Source of the DNA: Burkholderia sp. BCC0506
GTDB lineage: Bacteria > Pseudomonadota > Gammaproteobacteria > Burkholderiales > Burkholderiaceae
Length of the DNA: 64,000 bases
Assembly (NCBI RefSeq): GCF_902833145.1
Contig: NZ_CADFEN010000005.1
Coordinates: 310,001-374,000 of the forward strand
Reading direction: 5' to 3'
A program made the translations under genes and the position numbers. The notes under the pieces are model-generated. The model ran no database searches. It was given only the letters and a program-made list of their open reading frames with translations, and was not told the origin of the DNA. Below are positions 45,730 through 54,066 of the stretch, one piece after another; positions within the stretch are counted from its first letter, which is position 1, and each line of letters starts with the position of its first letter.

Positions 45730-45860
45730 GAATACCGGCTCCCCGACTGCTGGCCCGACGTGTCGCCGCGCGAGAACACTTCCGCTTCCAGCCACATCGC
45801 GTTGATGATGCCGAAGCCGAGTGCCACGCCGATGCCGAGTATCCACGAGAAATACCACAT
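45726..45860 (-). CDS. cydX: CydX/YbgT-family cytochrome bd oxidase small subunit (orphan)
   Basis: A 44-residue membrane peptide starting MWYFSWILGIGVALGF, with the invariant WYFxWILG start, one helix, and the conserved Glu after it (MWLEAE). CydX stabilises the haem site of cytochrome bd. Usually it is the last gene of cydABX; here no cydA or cydB lies nearby, and the next gene upstream is divergent corA. AAGGAG is 9 nt before the ATG. A 17-residue polar tail is longer than usual. It is coupled to a P-loop kinase. Confidence 0.85.
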   Translation of the reverse strand: MWYFSWILGIGVALGFGIINAMWLEAEVFSRGDTSGQQSGSRYS

Positions 45861-46060
45861 GGGTCTGTCTCCTTGACGATTGGGCCGCACGGCCGTTGTG
45901 CACAGCGCAACGCAGGCCGGTCGAGCCTGTCGACGTGCGCCGACGCGCGTGCTGCGGCGCACGCAGCCCGATCATGACCAATATCGGCGTGCCGCGCAAG
46001 CCGGGCCGTCCGTGCGGCAAACCGGTAAACTGATGCGCAAACCGCAACGTCACGGACAAC

Positions 46061-47038
46061 ATGCTGATCAACTGTGCTGCTTACCAGGACGGCCGCAAGC
46101 TGGCCGATATCGAAATCGACGCCATCAGCGATTACGTGTCGAAGCCCGAATGCTTCGTGTGGGTCGCGCTGAAGGATCCGACGCCCGAGGAAATCGCGCT
46201 GATGGGCGAGGAGTTCGGGTTGCACGAGCTTGCGCTCGAGGATGCCCGCAAGGGCCATCAGCGGCCGAAGATCGAGGAATACGGCGATTCGCTGTTCGCG
46301 GTGCTGCATACGGTCGAACTCGACGAGGACGACGAATTCAAGGTCGGCGAACTGAACGTGTTCGTCGGCCCGAACTACGTGCTGTCGATCCGCAACCATA
46401 CCGAGCAGGATTTCCGCGACGTGCGCAAGCGTTGCGAGCGGGAGCCGCATCTGCTGCGGGAGGGGGCGGCGTTCGTGTTCTACGCGCTGATGGACCAGGT
46501 CGTCGACCGGTATTTCCCGATTCTCGAAACGCTCGGTACCGAGCTCGAGGAACTCGAGGACCGCATCTTCGCGAAGGCGACGCCTGCGTCGTCGCGCGCG
46601 ATCATCGAGGATCTCTATTCGCTCAAGCGTCGGCTCGTGCTGCTGTACCAGCACACGGCGCCGTTGATGGAGCCGCTCGCGAAGCTCACCGGCGGGCGCG
46701 TGCCGCAGGTGTGCAGCGGGATGGCTGCCTATTTTCGCGATGTGTACGACCATCTGCAGCGGATCGTGAAGACGATCGAAGGGCGGCGCGAGATGGTCGT
46801 CACCGCGATCCAGGTCAACCTCGGGATGATTTCGCTCGCGGAGAACGAGGTGACCAAGCGGCTCGGCTCGTTCGCCGCGCTGTTCGCGATACCGACGATG
46901 ATCGCCGGTATCTACGGAATGAACTTCGCGAACATGCCCGAACTGCACCTGAAATACGGGTTCTACGGCTGCATCGCGGTGATGGCCGTCGCCGACCTCG
47001 CGCTGTGGTGGCGTTTCAAGCGGGCAGGGTGGCTGTAG
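46061..47038 (+). CDS. corA: CorA-family magnesium/cobalt channel
   Basis: A 325-residue protein. A large N-terminal cytoplasmic alpha/beta domain and a long stalk helix are followed by two C-terminal helices with the pore signature YGMNFANMPEL between them and a basic tail (WWRFKRAGWL). The pentameric channel admits Mg2+ and related ions. ATG 46061 has only a weak ribosome site. Divergent from cydX. Confidence 0.93.
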   Translation: MLINCAAYQDGRKLADIEIDAISDYVSKPECFVWVALKDPTPEEIALMGEEFGLHELALEDARKGHQRPKIEEYGDSLFAVLHTVELDEDDEFKVGELNVFVGPNYVLSIRNHTEQDFRDVRKRCEREPHLLREGAAFVFYALMDQVVDRYFPILETLGTELEELEDRIFAKATPASSRAIIEDLYSLKRRLVLLYQHTAPLMEPLAKLTGGRVPQVCSGMAAYFRDVYDHLQRIVKTIEGRREMVVTAIQVNLGMISLAENEVTKRLGSFAALFAIPTMIAGIYGMNFANMPELHLKYGFYGCIAVMAVADLALWWRFKRAGWL

Positions 47039-47045
47039 CCCGGCT

Positions 47046-47339
47046 TCACGCCGGACGCGGCGCATGCTTGCCGACCACGACGCGCCACGGCCGCACGCGC
47101 CACGATTTCACGAGGCCGTTCTGCACGTACGGATCGGCGCGCGCGAACGATTCGGCCGCCTCCGGCGAATCGCCTTCGAACACGAGTATGGCCTGATCGG
47201 CCGGGTCCGCCAGCGCGCCGGCGAGCACGAGTTCGCCGCGCTCGGTCGCAGCCTGCGCGAGCGCGAGATGCTGCGCCCGGAACGGTTCGCGTCGAGACAG
47301 GTAATCGTCGACGAGTTCGTAGATCAACTGGTAATGCAT
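47046..47339 (-). CDS. YciI-family protein
   Basis: A 97-residue single-domain protein with the YciI pattern: YQLIYELVDDYLSRREPFRAQHLALAQAA, LVLAGALADPADQAILVF, and ADPYVQNGLVKSWRVRPW, with the conserved His and Asp. The dimeric ferredoxin-like family has unknown, possibly catalytic, roles. Convergent with corA, the two ends only 7 nt apart. Confidence 0.9.
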   Translation of the reverse strand: MHYQLIYELVDDYLSRREPFRAQHLALAQAATERGELVLAGALADPADQAILVFEGDSPEAAESFARADPYVQNGLVKSWRVRPWRVVVGKHAPRPA

Positions 47340-47797
47340 GATCGCTCCAGGAGTGGGTTTCCGCCGCGGGAGGATGGGCGGCCGGCTCAGTATAGGACAC
47401 CGGGAAAGCCGTTGACGGCGTGGTTTGCCGGCGCGGCGACGGGTATTCGCGGGGTGGCTCTTTTTGAACGACGCATGGAGGGCGATATCATGGTGTTCTT
47501 CCTTAAACGCAACTAACAGTCTATTTTTTCAACGTCGGCAAATTGCCCGGTTCGCCGGCCTCGACGCATCCTCGTGGCAAATTCGTCTACAGGAAATGAG
47601 GGCCCGCCACGCGTATTCCGGGTCCGGATTTCGCATGCCGGCGGGGTGGGCGGGCGGATCGAAAACGACGGGAACAGCCTCCCTGGCCGTCCGCACGGGC
47701 GGTGCGCGAGAGCGTTTCCATTGGGCCGGAATGCGACCTATGCTGAACGAATCCGGAGCGAACGCCGTTCGCCCGATTCATCCAGACGAGGTGTGCC
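47340..47797. other. 458-bp gap; one tiny ORF with a good ribosome site
   Basis: No normal gene was found. A 13-codon ORF (47475-47516, MEGDIMVFFLKRN) contains an internal ATG at 47490 preceded by GGAGGG at ideal distance, and a T-run follows the stop. The remaining DNA holds the YciI promoter on the left and that of the deacylase on the right. Confidence 0.35.
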
Positions 47798-48286
47798 ATG
47801 CCGGTCTCAGCCACCCTGCAGGATTGCCTGCGCCAGAAGTCATCGCGGTACGAAGTCGTGTACCACCCCTACAGCCATACGAGCATGGAGACGGCTGCCG
47901 CCGCGCACATTCCCGGCGACCGTCTCGCGAAAACGGTGCTCCTCGAGGACGCCGACGGCTACGTCGCCGCCGTATTGCCGACCACGCACGCCGTGCGCCT
48001 GTCGGATCTCTGGGTGAAGACGGGACGCCATCTCGTGCTCGCCCGGGAGGTCGAATTGCGCGAGCTGTTCAAGGATTGCGACATGGGCGCGCTGCCGCCG
48101 GTCTGCATGGCGTACGGGATGAAGACGTTCCTCGAGGAACGTCTCGCGCAGCAGCCGGAAGTCTATTTCGAGGCCGGCGACCATGAAGCGCTGATTCACA
48201 TGATGCAGGACGAATTCCTGACGCTGATGGAGACGGCCGAGCGCGCGCATTTCTCGCACCGGATGCAGGGGATGATGCTGTCCTGA
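47798..48286 (+). CDS. YbaK/ProX-like aminoacyl-tRNA deacylase domain protein
   Basis: A 162-residue YbaK-fold protein. Signs: YEVVYHPYSHTSMETAAAAHIPGDRLAKTVLLEDADGY with the catalytic Lys, VLPTTHAVRLSDL, and CDMGALPPVCMAYG, matching the family's CxxGxxxP region. It hydrolyses mischarged aminoacyl-tRNA; which amino acid is uncertain. GAGG lies upstream. Stands alone. Confidence 0.85.
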   Translation: MPVSATLQDCLRQKSSRYEVVYHPYSHTSMETAAAAHIPGDRLAKTVLLEDADGYVAAVLPTTHAVRLSDLWVKTGRHLVLAREVELRELFKDCDMGALPPVCMAYGMKTFLEERLAQQPEVYFEAGDHEALIHMMQDEFLTLMETAERAHFSHRMQGMMLS

Positions 48287-48743
48287 GCGATGCCGGTCGC
48301 GCGTCGATGACGCATGCGCGGGCATTTTCCCACCGGGCTCGGTGAAGGGGAGATGCCCGTGTGCGCCGAGCGTCGGGCAATGCATTCACGCCGATGCAGC
48401 CACATGCTGCGTCGGAAAAGAGATTCGTTGTCCGGATAATTGTGTGGATTCGATCGGTAGGAAAAGCTCTTTTGTTTTTGATTCGGAATCCTTTCTAGGT
48501 AAGCGATGGGTCCGTTCGAACATCTCATGAACAAGCCCTGGCTACGCATGAAAACGGCCGATCGGCTTCCATCCGTGCATGAGACAACGAAACGTATCCG
48601 GCGATGCTTGCGTCGGGCGCGCCGATTCGGTGCACCGCACTAAATTGGTGACTGTTTATATTGGACTCACTCGATTGGTGCGATTTCATACAAAATAATT
48701 ACTGAACAAATGGAAAATGGTTAATGAGGTTTACTAACTCGTA

Positions 48744-48778
48744 ATTCGAGTAACGCCTCCAAACTTTGTATTCGAGTA
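48744..48778. repeat. ATTCGAGTA direct repeats before the tonB-operon promoter
   Basis: Exact 9-bp copies at 48744-48752 and 48770-48778 (26 bp apart). The second ends 11 bp before the -35, a classic activator or repressor position. Confidence 0.55.
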
Positions 48779-48789
48779 TCAAATAAAGT

Positions 48790-48819
48790 TTGACGCCCAA
48801 ATTTTTTCCTTGCTATCTT
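48790..48819 (+). promoter_or_regulatory. sigma70 promoter of the tonB-exbBD operon
   Basis: TTGACG (48790-48795) and TATCTT (48814-48819), 18-bp spacer, in a T-rich context; predicted transcript start near 48826, about 310 nt before tonB. Confidence 0.6.
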
Positions 48820-48999
48820 CTGCACCCAAGAAGAACGGCCTGGCTGACATCAGCGCGTAACGAAGCACCAATCGTCATGCGAAGGTATGCCAGCGTCGAC
48901 GCAGCTGACAAATGCCTGAATGCGCTGGTTCGGGGTGGGCGCCGGATAGGGCGGCTATCCCGTTGCAGTTGAAACGATTCCTTGAAATTGAATGAACAG

Positions 49000-49029
49000 G
49001 ATCCGAAGCCGATGCTTTCAATTCGGATC
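49000..49029 (+). other. leader hairpin upstream of tonB
   Basis: GATCCGAA (49000-49007) pairs with TTCGGATC (49022-49029), loop 14 nt, inside the long leader and about 110 nt before the start codon. Confidence 0.5.
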
Positions 49030-49137
49030 ACTAATTGAATTAAAAATGAAATTTCGTGATGAGACGGAGACGGAGCCGACCCGGTTCCGGAGCCGGTCAT
49101 CGTCGCGAAACTGGGCGATTCGCTTGGGGGATGGATA

Positions 49138-49845
49138 GTGGGCATGAAAGTCGAAGAGCATCTGGTTGCTTCGAACAGCGGGCTGGCCACGCTAGGGCGT
49201 CCGCGAGAATTCGGCAAGAAGCAGCAGAATCCGGTGCGCCGTTTCGGCGGCATCGCAGTCGTCCTCCTGTTGCATGCAGTGCTGATCTACGCATTGCTCA
49301 ACGGCCTCGCGACGAAAGTCGTGCAGGTGATCCAGCATCCGATCGAAACCCGCATCATCGAGCCGGTGAAGCCGCCGCCGCCACCGCCGCTGCCGGTCGT
49401 CAAGCTTCCGCCGCCGAAGTTCGCGCCGCCGCCGCCGCCGTTCGTGCCGCCGCCGGAAGTGCCGGTGCAGGCACCGCCGCAGGCGGCGCCGATCACGCAC
49501 CAGTCGGCACCGGTGCCGTCCGCGCCGGCCGTGCAGGCGCCGGTCATCGCACCGCCCGCGCCTGCCAAGCCGGTCAGTCACGAAGTGGGGGTCGTCTGCC
49601 CGAATTCGGACTCGATTCGCGCGTCGATGCAGTACCCGAAGGAAGCGCAGGAAAACAACATCACGGGTGACGTGACGATCGAGTTCGTCGTGGATGCGGA
49701 AGGGAACATCACGAACGAACGCGTGGCCCAGTCGGCCGACCCCGTGCTCGATCGTGCGGCCTACAACACCGTGAAGCGGTTCAAATGCGTGGCGCAAGGC
49801 CAGGCAGTACGGGTGCAGGTGCCGTTCTCGTTCAACCTGAATTGA
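49138..49845 (+). CDS. tonB: TonB energy-transducing protein
   Basis: A 235-residue TonB. One N-terminal helix (GGIAVVLLLHAVLIYALL) keeps the family's His-containing face. A Pro-rich periplasmic spacer (about residues 75-150) and a C-terminal TonB domain follow (SMQYPKEAQENNITGDVTIEFVVDAEGNI ... VAQSADPVLDRAAYNTVKRF, in pieces). It transmits proton-motive energy to an outer-membrane receptor. GTG 49138 was used since GGGGGA sits about 8 nt upstream; ATG 49144 is an alternative. First gene of tonB-exbB-exbD-exbD-TPR. Confidence 0.9.
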   Translation: MGMKVEEHLVASNSGLATLGRPREFGKKQQNPVRRFGGIAVVLLLHAVLIYALLNGLATKVVQVIQHPIETRIIEPVKPPPPPPLPVVKLPPPKFAPPPPPFVPPPEVPVQAPPQAAPITHQSAPVPSAPAVQAPVIAPPAPAKPVSHEVGVVCPNSDSIRASMQYPKEAQENNITGDVTIEFVVDAEGNITNERVAQSADPVLDRAAYNTVKRFKCVAQGQAVRVQVPFSFNLN

Positions 49846-49931
49846 CGTAGTGGGCGGTCCGGCGGAAGCCGGACCGGGGAAAACCGGCTCGAACTCAGAT
49901 AGTAAGTTCAACGAAAGAATTGGAGTGGGGT

Positions 49932-50831
49932 ATGACGAAGCGTTCTCTGGCCGCGCTGGCGGCAAGCCTGTTGATGTCCGTCGCTGCAATCGACGGGCTC
50001 GTTGCACCGCAACTCGCTTACGCGCAAGCGAGCGGATCCACGGCGACATCCGACGCCTTGACACAGGCCGCGGCGCCGGCGCCGTCCGCCGCCGAGCCGG
50101 CTCCGCCGCCGGCGCCGGCCACGACCGAAGCGGTCGAGAATCCGTACGGGCTCGGCGCGCTATGGAAGAACGGCGACTTCGTCGCGCGCTTCGTGCTGAT
50201 GCTGCTCGTGATCATGTCGATGGGCAGCTGGTACATCATGATCACGAAGTTCGTCGAGCAATTGCGGGCGAACCGCCGCGCGAAACTCGCCGATGCGCAG
50301 CTCTGGAGCGCGCCGTCGCTGGCCGAGGGCGCGAAGTTGCTCGACGAGGCGTCGCCGTTCCGCTTCATCGCCGAGACGGCGATCGAGGCGGGCGAGCATC
50401 ACGACGAGGCGCTGCTCGAAGCCGTGGATCGCAATACGTGGATCGACGTGTCCGTCGAGCGCTCGATCACGAACGTGTCGAACCGCCTGCAGGACGGGCT
50501 CGCGTTCCTGGCGACGGTCGGCTCGACGGCGCCGTTCGTCGGGCTGTTCGGCACGGTCTGGGGGATCTACCACGCGCTGACGGCGATCGGGATCGCGGGT
50601 CAGGCGTCGATCGACAAGGTCGCGGGCCCGGTGGGCGAGGCGCTCATCATGACGGCGATCGGCCTGGCGGTCGCGGTGCCTGCCGTACTCGGCTACAACT
50701 TCCTGGTCCGGCGCAACAAGTCGGTGATGGAGCGGGTCCGCAACTTCGGCGCCCAGCTGCATACCGTGCTGCTGGCCGGCAGCAAGCGTCCCGCTCGCGC
50801 GCCGTCGCCTGCCGCGTCGCTCGTGAACTGA
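49932..50831 (+). CDS. exbB: ExbB proton-channel protein with signal peptide
   Basis: A 299-residue MotA/TolQ/ExbB protein with an unusual N-terminal extension: a cleavable signal (ends LAYA-QASG) and a Pro/Ala-rich linker. TM1 is FVLMLLVIMSMGSWYIMI, and the core TM2-TM3 is LAFLATVGSTAPFVGLFGTVWGIYHAL and ALIMTAIGLAVAVPAVLGYNFL, with the conserved Glu at EALIM. GGAG precedes ATG 49932. It forms the pentameric channel around ExbD. 86 bp after tonB. Confidence 0.92.
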   Translation: MTKRSLAALAASLLMSVAAIDGLVAPQLAYAQASGSTATSDALTQAAAPAPSAAEPAPPPAPATTEAVENPYGLGALWKNGDFVARFVLMLLVIMSMGSWYIMITKFVEQLRANRRAKLADAQLWSAPSLAEGAKLLDEASPFRFIAETAIEAGEHHDEALLEAVDRNTWIDVSVERSITNVSNRLQDGLAFLATVGSTAPFVGLFGTVWGIYHALTAIGIAGQASIDKVAGPVGEALIMTAIGLAVAVPAVLGYNFLVRRNKSVMERVRNFGAQLHTVLLAGSKRPARAPSPAASLVN

Positions 50832-50851
50832 CCGGCTGACGGAGGCGCGCG

Positions 50852-51274
50852 ATGGGCATGAACGTCGGGCAGGACGAAAGCGACGAGGTGATCGCGAACA
50901 TCAACACGACGCCGCTCGTCGACGTGATGCTGGTGTTGCTGATCATCTTCCTGATCACGATTCCGGTCGTCACGCACACGATCCAGCTGCAGTTGCCGAA
51001 GGAGGTCGTGCAGCCGCTGCAGACCACGCCGAAGAGCGTCGAGATCGCGGTGAACCGCGACGGCGATTTCTTCTGGGGCGAGCAACTGGTGGATGCGTCG
51101 ACGTTGCTCGTGAAGCTGAAGGGGGTGTCGCAGCAGCAACCGCAGCCGAGCGTGCACGTGCGGGGCGACCAGAACACGCGTTACGAGTTCATCGGCCGCG
51201 TCATCACGATGTGCGAGCGGGCGGGTATCGCGAAGGTGTCGTTCATTACGGAACCGCCGGCGCGTGGCGGTTAG
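50852..51274 (+). CDS. exbD: ExbD proton-channel protein, copy 1
   Basis: A 140-residue ExbD/TolR. N-terminal tail, one helix with the essential Asp (Asp24 in NTTPLVDVMLVLLIIFLI), and a periplasmic domain (EIAVNRDGDFFWGEQLVD). It is the first of two ExbD genes. The last gap before copy 2 is 18 bp. Confidence 0.92.
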   Translation: MGMNVGQDESDEVIANINTTPLVDVMLVLLIIFLITIPVVTHTIQLQLPKEVVQPLQTTPKSVEIAVNRDGDFFWGEQLVDASTLLVKLKGVSQQQPQPSVHVRGDQNTRYEFIGRVITMCERAGIAKVSFITEPPARGG

Positions 51275-51292
51275 CCTTGACAGGAGCAGAAG

Positions 51293-51724
51293 ATGGGAAT
51301 GAACGTGCCTTCGGGCGGGAGCGGCAGCGAGCCGGACGTGATGGTCGACATCAACACCACGCCGCTGATCGACGTGATGCTGGTGCTGCTGATCATGCTG
51401 ATCATCACGATCCCGATCCAGATGCATTCGGTGAAGATGGACCTGCCGGTGGGTAACCCGCCGCCGCCCGCTACCCAGCCGGAAGTCGTGCAGATCGATA
51501 TCGACTTCGACGGGACGACGACGTGGAATGGCGCGCCGGTGCCGGACCGCGCGGCACTCGAGGCGAAGCTGACGCAGGTCGCGCACGAACCCGTGCAGGC
51601 GGAGATCCATCTGCGGCCGAACAAGCTGGCGCCGTACAAGGACGTGGCGGCCGTACTGGCGTCCGCGCAGCGCGTGGGCGCGACGAAGATCGGCCTGATC
51701 GGCAACGAGCAGTTCATGCAATGA
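51293..51724 (+). CDS. exbD: ExbD proton-channel protein, copy 2
   Basis: A 143-residue ExbD/TolR with the same plan but diverged sequence: Asp27 in NTTPLIDVMLVLLIMLII, Pro-rich segment GNPPPPATQPEVV, then IDIDFDGTTTWNGAPVPD. Two ExbD proteins with one ExbB occur in other specialised TonB systems, allowing mixed complexes. Its ATG follows AGGAG. Confidence 0.92.
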   Translation: MGMNVPSGGSGSEPDVMVDINTTPLIDVMLVLLIMLIITIPIQMHSVKMDLPVGNPPPPATQPEVVQIDIDFDGTTTWNGAPVPDRAALEAKLTQVAHEPVQAEIHLRPNKLAPYKDVAAVLASAQRVGATKIGLIGNEQFMQ

Positions 51725-51740
51725 CGGGACAGACCGACCG

Positions 51741-52931
51741 ATGAACCAGCGACGATGGAAACGGATGATGGCGGTGACGGCGCTCGGGGCCGCCTGCGCG
51801 CTCGGCCGGCCGGCGTGGGCGGCCGACGCGCTGCGCCCCGATGTGGCGAAGCCGCTGGCGGCGGCGCAGGAGCTGTATCGCGCGCACAAGTATCGCGATG
51901 CCCTCGGCAAGATCGCGCAGGCGGCCGCCGTGCCCAACCGCACGCCGTATGAAACCTACATGGTGGAAGCGACGCGCGGCGCGACGGCGATGGCGGCCGG
52001 CGACACCGGCGTGGCCGCGCAGGCCTACGAAACCGTCCTGAACTCGGGGCGCCTGTCGGGCGACGAAGAGCAGCGGACGACGGCGGCGCTCGCCGGGATC
52101 TATTTCCAGCAGAAGAACTATCCGCAGGCGATCCGCGTCGCGCAGCGCTACCTGAAGGCGGGCGGCACGGATCCGGAAATGCACACGCTGCTCACGCAGT
52201 CGTATTACCTGTCGAACGATTGCAGTCAGGTTGTGAGCCAGCTGAAGGCGAGCACGGATGCACAGGCGAAGGCCGGCCACGCGCCGGACGAAGCGCAGTT
52301 GCAGATGCTGGCGACCTGTGCGCAGAAGAGCAAGGATACCGGCGCGTATCGCAACGCGCTCGGCATGCTGGTGGCTTATCATCCGAGCCCCGCGTACTGG
52401 GACGAAATGGTTTCGGCCATTCGCGGCAGCCCCGGTTACCTGTCGTCGCTCGACCTCGACATCTACCGGCTGCGCAGGGCGACGGGCTCGCTCACGACGG
52501 CCGATGCCTATATGGAGATGACGCAGCTCGCCCTGGTGGCCGGAACGCCGGCCGAAGGCAGGCAGGTGATCGACCAGGGATTCGCGTCCGGCGTGCTGGG
52601 CAAGGATGCGCAGGCGGACCGCGAGAAACGGCTGCAGGCGCTGGCCGCCAAGCGTGCGCAGTCGGGCTCGGATGCCGCCAATCCGGTGGCGCCGATCGAC
52701 GCCGGCATGAATCTCGTGTTCGCGGGCCACGCGGCGCAGGGGCTGTCGATGATGGAGCAGGCGATCGCGAAGGGCGGGATCGAGCATCCCGATGCGGCGC
52801 GGCTGCGGCTCGGCGAGGCGTATTACGTGGCGGGCCAGAAGGCCCACGCGCTCCAGGTGCTGCGCACGGTGAAGGGTACCGACGGATCAGGGGATCTGGC
52901 GAAGCTCTGGACCGCCGTCGCGTCGCGCTGA
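51741..52931 (+). CDS. secreted TPR-repeat protein of the TonB operon
   Basis: A 396-residue exported helical repeat protein. The signal peptide ends near PAWA-ADAL. TPR-like units run throughout (LAAAQELYRAHKYRDALGKIAQAA; TTAALAGIYFQQKNYPQAIRVAQRYLKAGG; LRLGEAYYVAGQKAHALQVLRTV). It has several Cys. It is the last gene of the tonB-exbB-exbD-exbD unit, 16 nt after exbD. A role in scaffolding or sensing within the periplasm is an inference. I know similar genes in comparable TonB loci, but no defined function. Confidence 0.85.
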   Translation: MNQRRWKRMMAVTALGAACALGRPAWAADALRPDVAKPLAAAQELYRAHKYRDALGKIAQAAAVPNRTPYETYMVEATRGATAMAAGDTGVAAQAYETVLNSGRLSGDEEQRTTAALAGIYFQQKNYPQAIRVAQRYLKAGGTDPEMHTLLTQSYYLSNDCSQVVSQLKASTDAQAKAGHAPDEAQLQMLATCAQKSKDTGAYRNALGMLVAYHPSPAYWDEMVSAIRGSPGYLSSLDLDIYRLRRATGSLTTADAYMEMTQLALVAGTPAEGRQVIDQGFASGVLGKDAQADREKRLQALAAKRAQSGSDAANPVAPIDAGMNLVFAGHAAQGLSMMEQAIAKGGIEHPDAARLRLGEAYYVAGQKAHALQVLRTVKGTDGSGDLAKLWTAVASR

Positions 52932-53241
52932 CGGGATGCAGCGGAAGGCAGGTGCCCGACGATGGGCGCCGTGCCGCGTACACGAGGTAGGACGGTGATC
53001 TGACGGAAGCTGACGGCAGGGAAGTCTGTCTGGACGAAGATAAGGGGCAGTCTTGTTAATTAGCAAACCGAATGAAATGAGCGTGAATCGCGCGGCCGAG
53101 AGGCGGGAGTCCCGTTTCTCGCCGCATGCGACGCGCGCCCGGCGGCGAAGCGGAACGGCGTGTCGCGCCGCGGCAGCCTCATGGCATCGGGCAAGGCGTG
53201 CCGACATCAAACCGATTTCGATTGAGAGGGTCCGCTCTTCC
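52932..53241 (+). other. 310-bp gap before the cupin regulator
   Basis: No convincing gene. The middle (about 53045-53090) is AT-rich with TTGTTAATTAGC and probably holds the regulator's promoter. An in-frame ORF extends upstream to 53053 but lacks a ribosome site and has atypical Arg-rich content. Confidence 0.4.
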
Positions 53242-53817
53242 ATGGTCTTGCCTCCCGATGAATCGGTGCTCGTCGCGATTTCGCTCGGCAACAAGATCCG
53301 CTCGCTTCGACAGCGCCTGAACCTCACGCTCGACGAAACGGCCACGATGGCAGGAATCTCGAAGCCGTTCCTGTCGCAGGTCGAGCGCGGGCGCGCGACG
53401 CCGTCGATCACGTCGCTGGTCCGAATTGCGAAGGCGCTCGGTGTGACGATGCAGTACTTCATCGATACGCCAACCGAGGCGCGCTCGGTGTGCCGCGGCG
53501 ACGCATTGCAGTATTTCCAGTTCACCAACTCGGCGAGCTCCTTTGCCCGGCTGACGAATCTCGTGGACGGTCGCAAGCTCGAGGCGATTCTCGTCAGGAT
53601 ACCGGCGGGGCAGTCGCCGTCGGAAGTGACGACGCATGCAGGCGAGGAGTTTCTCTACGTGATGCGCGGCAGGATCGCGCTCACGCTGGAGGATTGCACG
53701 TTCGTGCTGAGTGCGGGCGACACCGCGCACTACGAGTCGACGATGCCGCATGCGTGGCACAACACGGCCGACGAAGATGCGGTGATCGTCTGGGTCGGTA
53801 CGCCGCGGCTGTTCTAG
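53242..53817 (+). CDS. XRE-cupin transcriptional regulator
   Basis: A 191-residue regulator. HTH_3 domain (GNKIRSLRQRLNLTLDETATMAGISKPFLSQVERGRATPSITSLVRIAKAL, in pieces over residues 16-65) and C-terminal cupin (HAGEEFLYVMRGRIALTL, GDTAHYESTMPHAWHN) with His/Glu metal-type residues. It sits between the TonB operon and the receptor gene, so local control of either is likely. The ligand is unknown. ATG 53242 follows GAGAGGG. Confidence 0.9.
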   Translation: MVLPPDESVLVAISLGNKIRSLRQRLNLTLDETATMAGISKPFLSQVERGRATPSITSLVRIAKALGVTMQYFIDTPTEARSVCRGDALQYFQFTNSASSFARLTNLVDGRKLEAILVRIPAGQSPSEVTTHAGEEFLYVMRGRIALTLEDCTFVLSAGDTAHYESTMPHAWHNTADEDAVIVWVGTPRLF

Positions 53818-54066
53818 CCCGTCGTGCCGGAATTATTCGAAACGGAAAGAAAGCGTGCGCACAATGCAAGTCATAAGTCATGCAAATTAAATAACGAGAA
53901 AGAGACGTGTCGCGTTCGCGCTGCACGGTCGGTCCGTTCGGGTCGAGGTGGTTGGCAGGTCGGCAATGGCGGGCTCCGGCACACGGATGCCCAGGACGCG
54001 CGACGGAATTCACAAGGTTCCGACGCGCAGCGGGTGGGGTCTTACTGACGAGCGAGAGGGAACAAG

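Larger units (their letters stand above)
48287..49137 (+). other. 851-bp AT-rich control region upstream of the tonB operon
   Basis: Low-GC DNA with no convincing gene. It contains a long hairpin (48319-48359, CGGGCAT...ATGCCCG); two ATTGGTG repeats (48644-48650, 48674-48680); ACTCG-TAATT-CGAGT (48737-48751); a promoter; and a structured leader of about 310 nt. Reading frames here have unlike codon use and lack ribosome sites. The composition contrasts with the flanking genes. Confidence 0.6.

Noticed and set aside
45112-45860. Zeta-type toxin-antitoxin pair
   Set aside because: The P-loop protein resembles zeta kinases, but its upstream partner is CydX, not an antitoxin, so a TA call is not supported.
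53865-53884. AAGTCAT tandem repeat as operator of the receptor
   Set aside because: Two 7-bp copies in tandem are suggestive, but no palindrome or promoter alignment supports a site.
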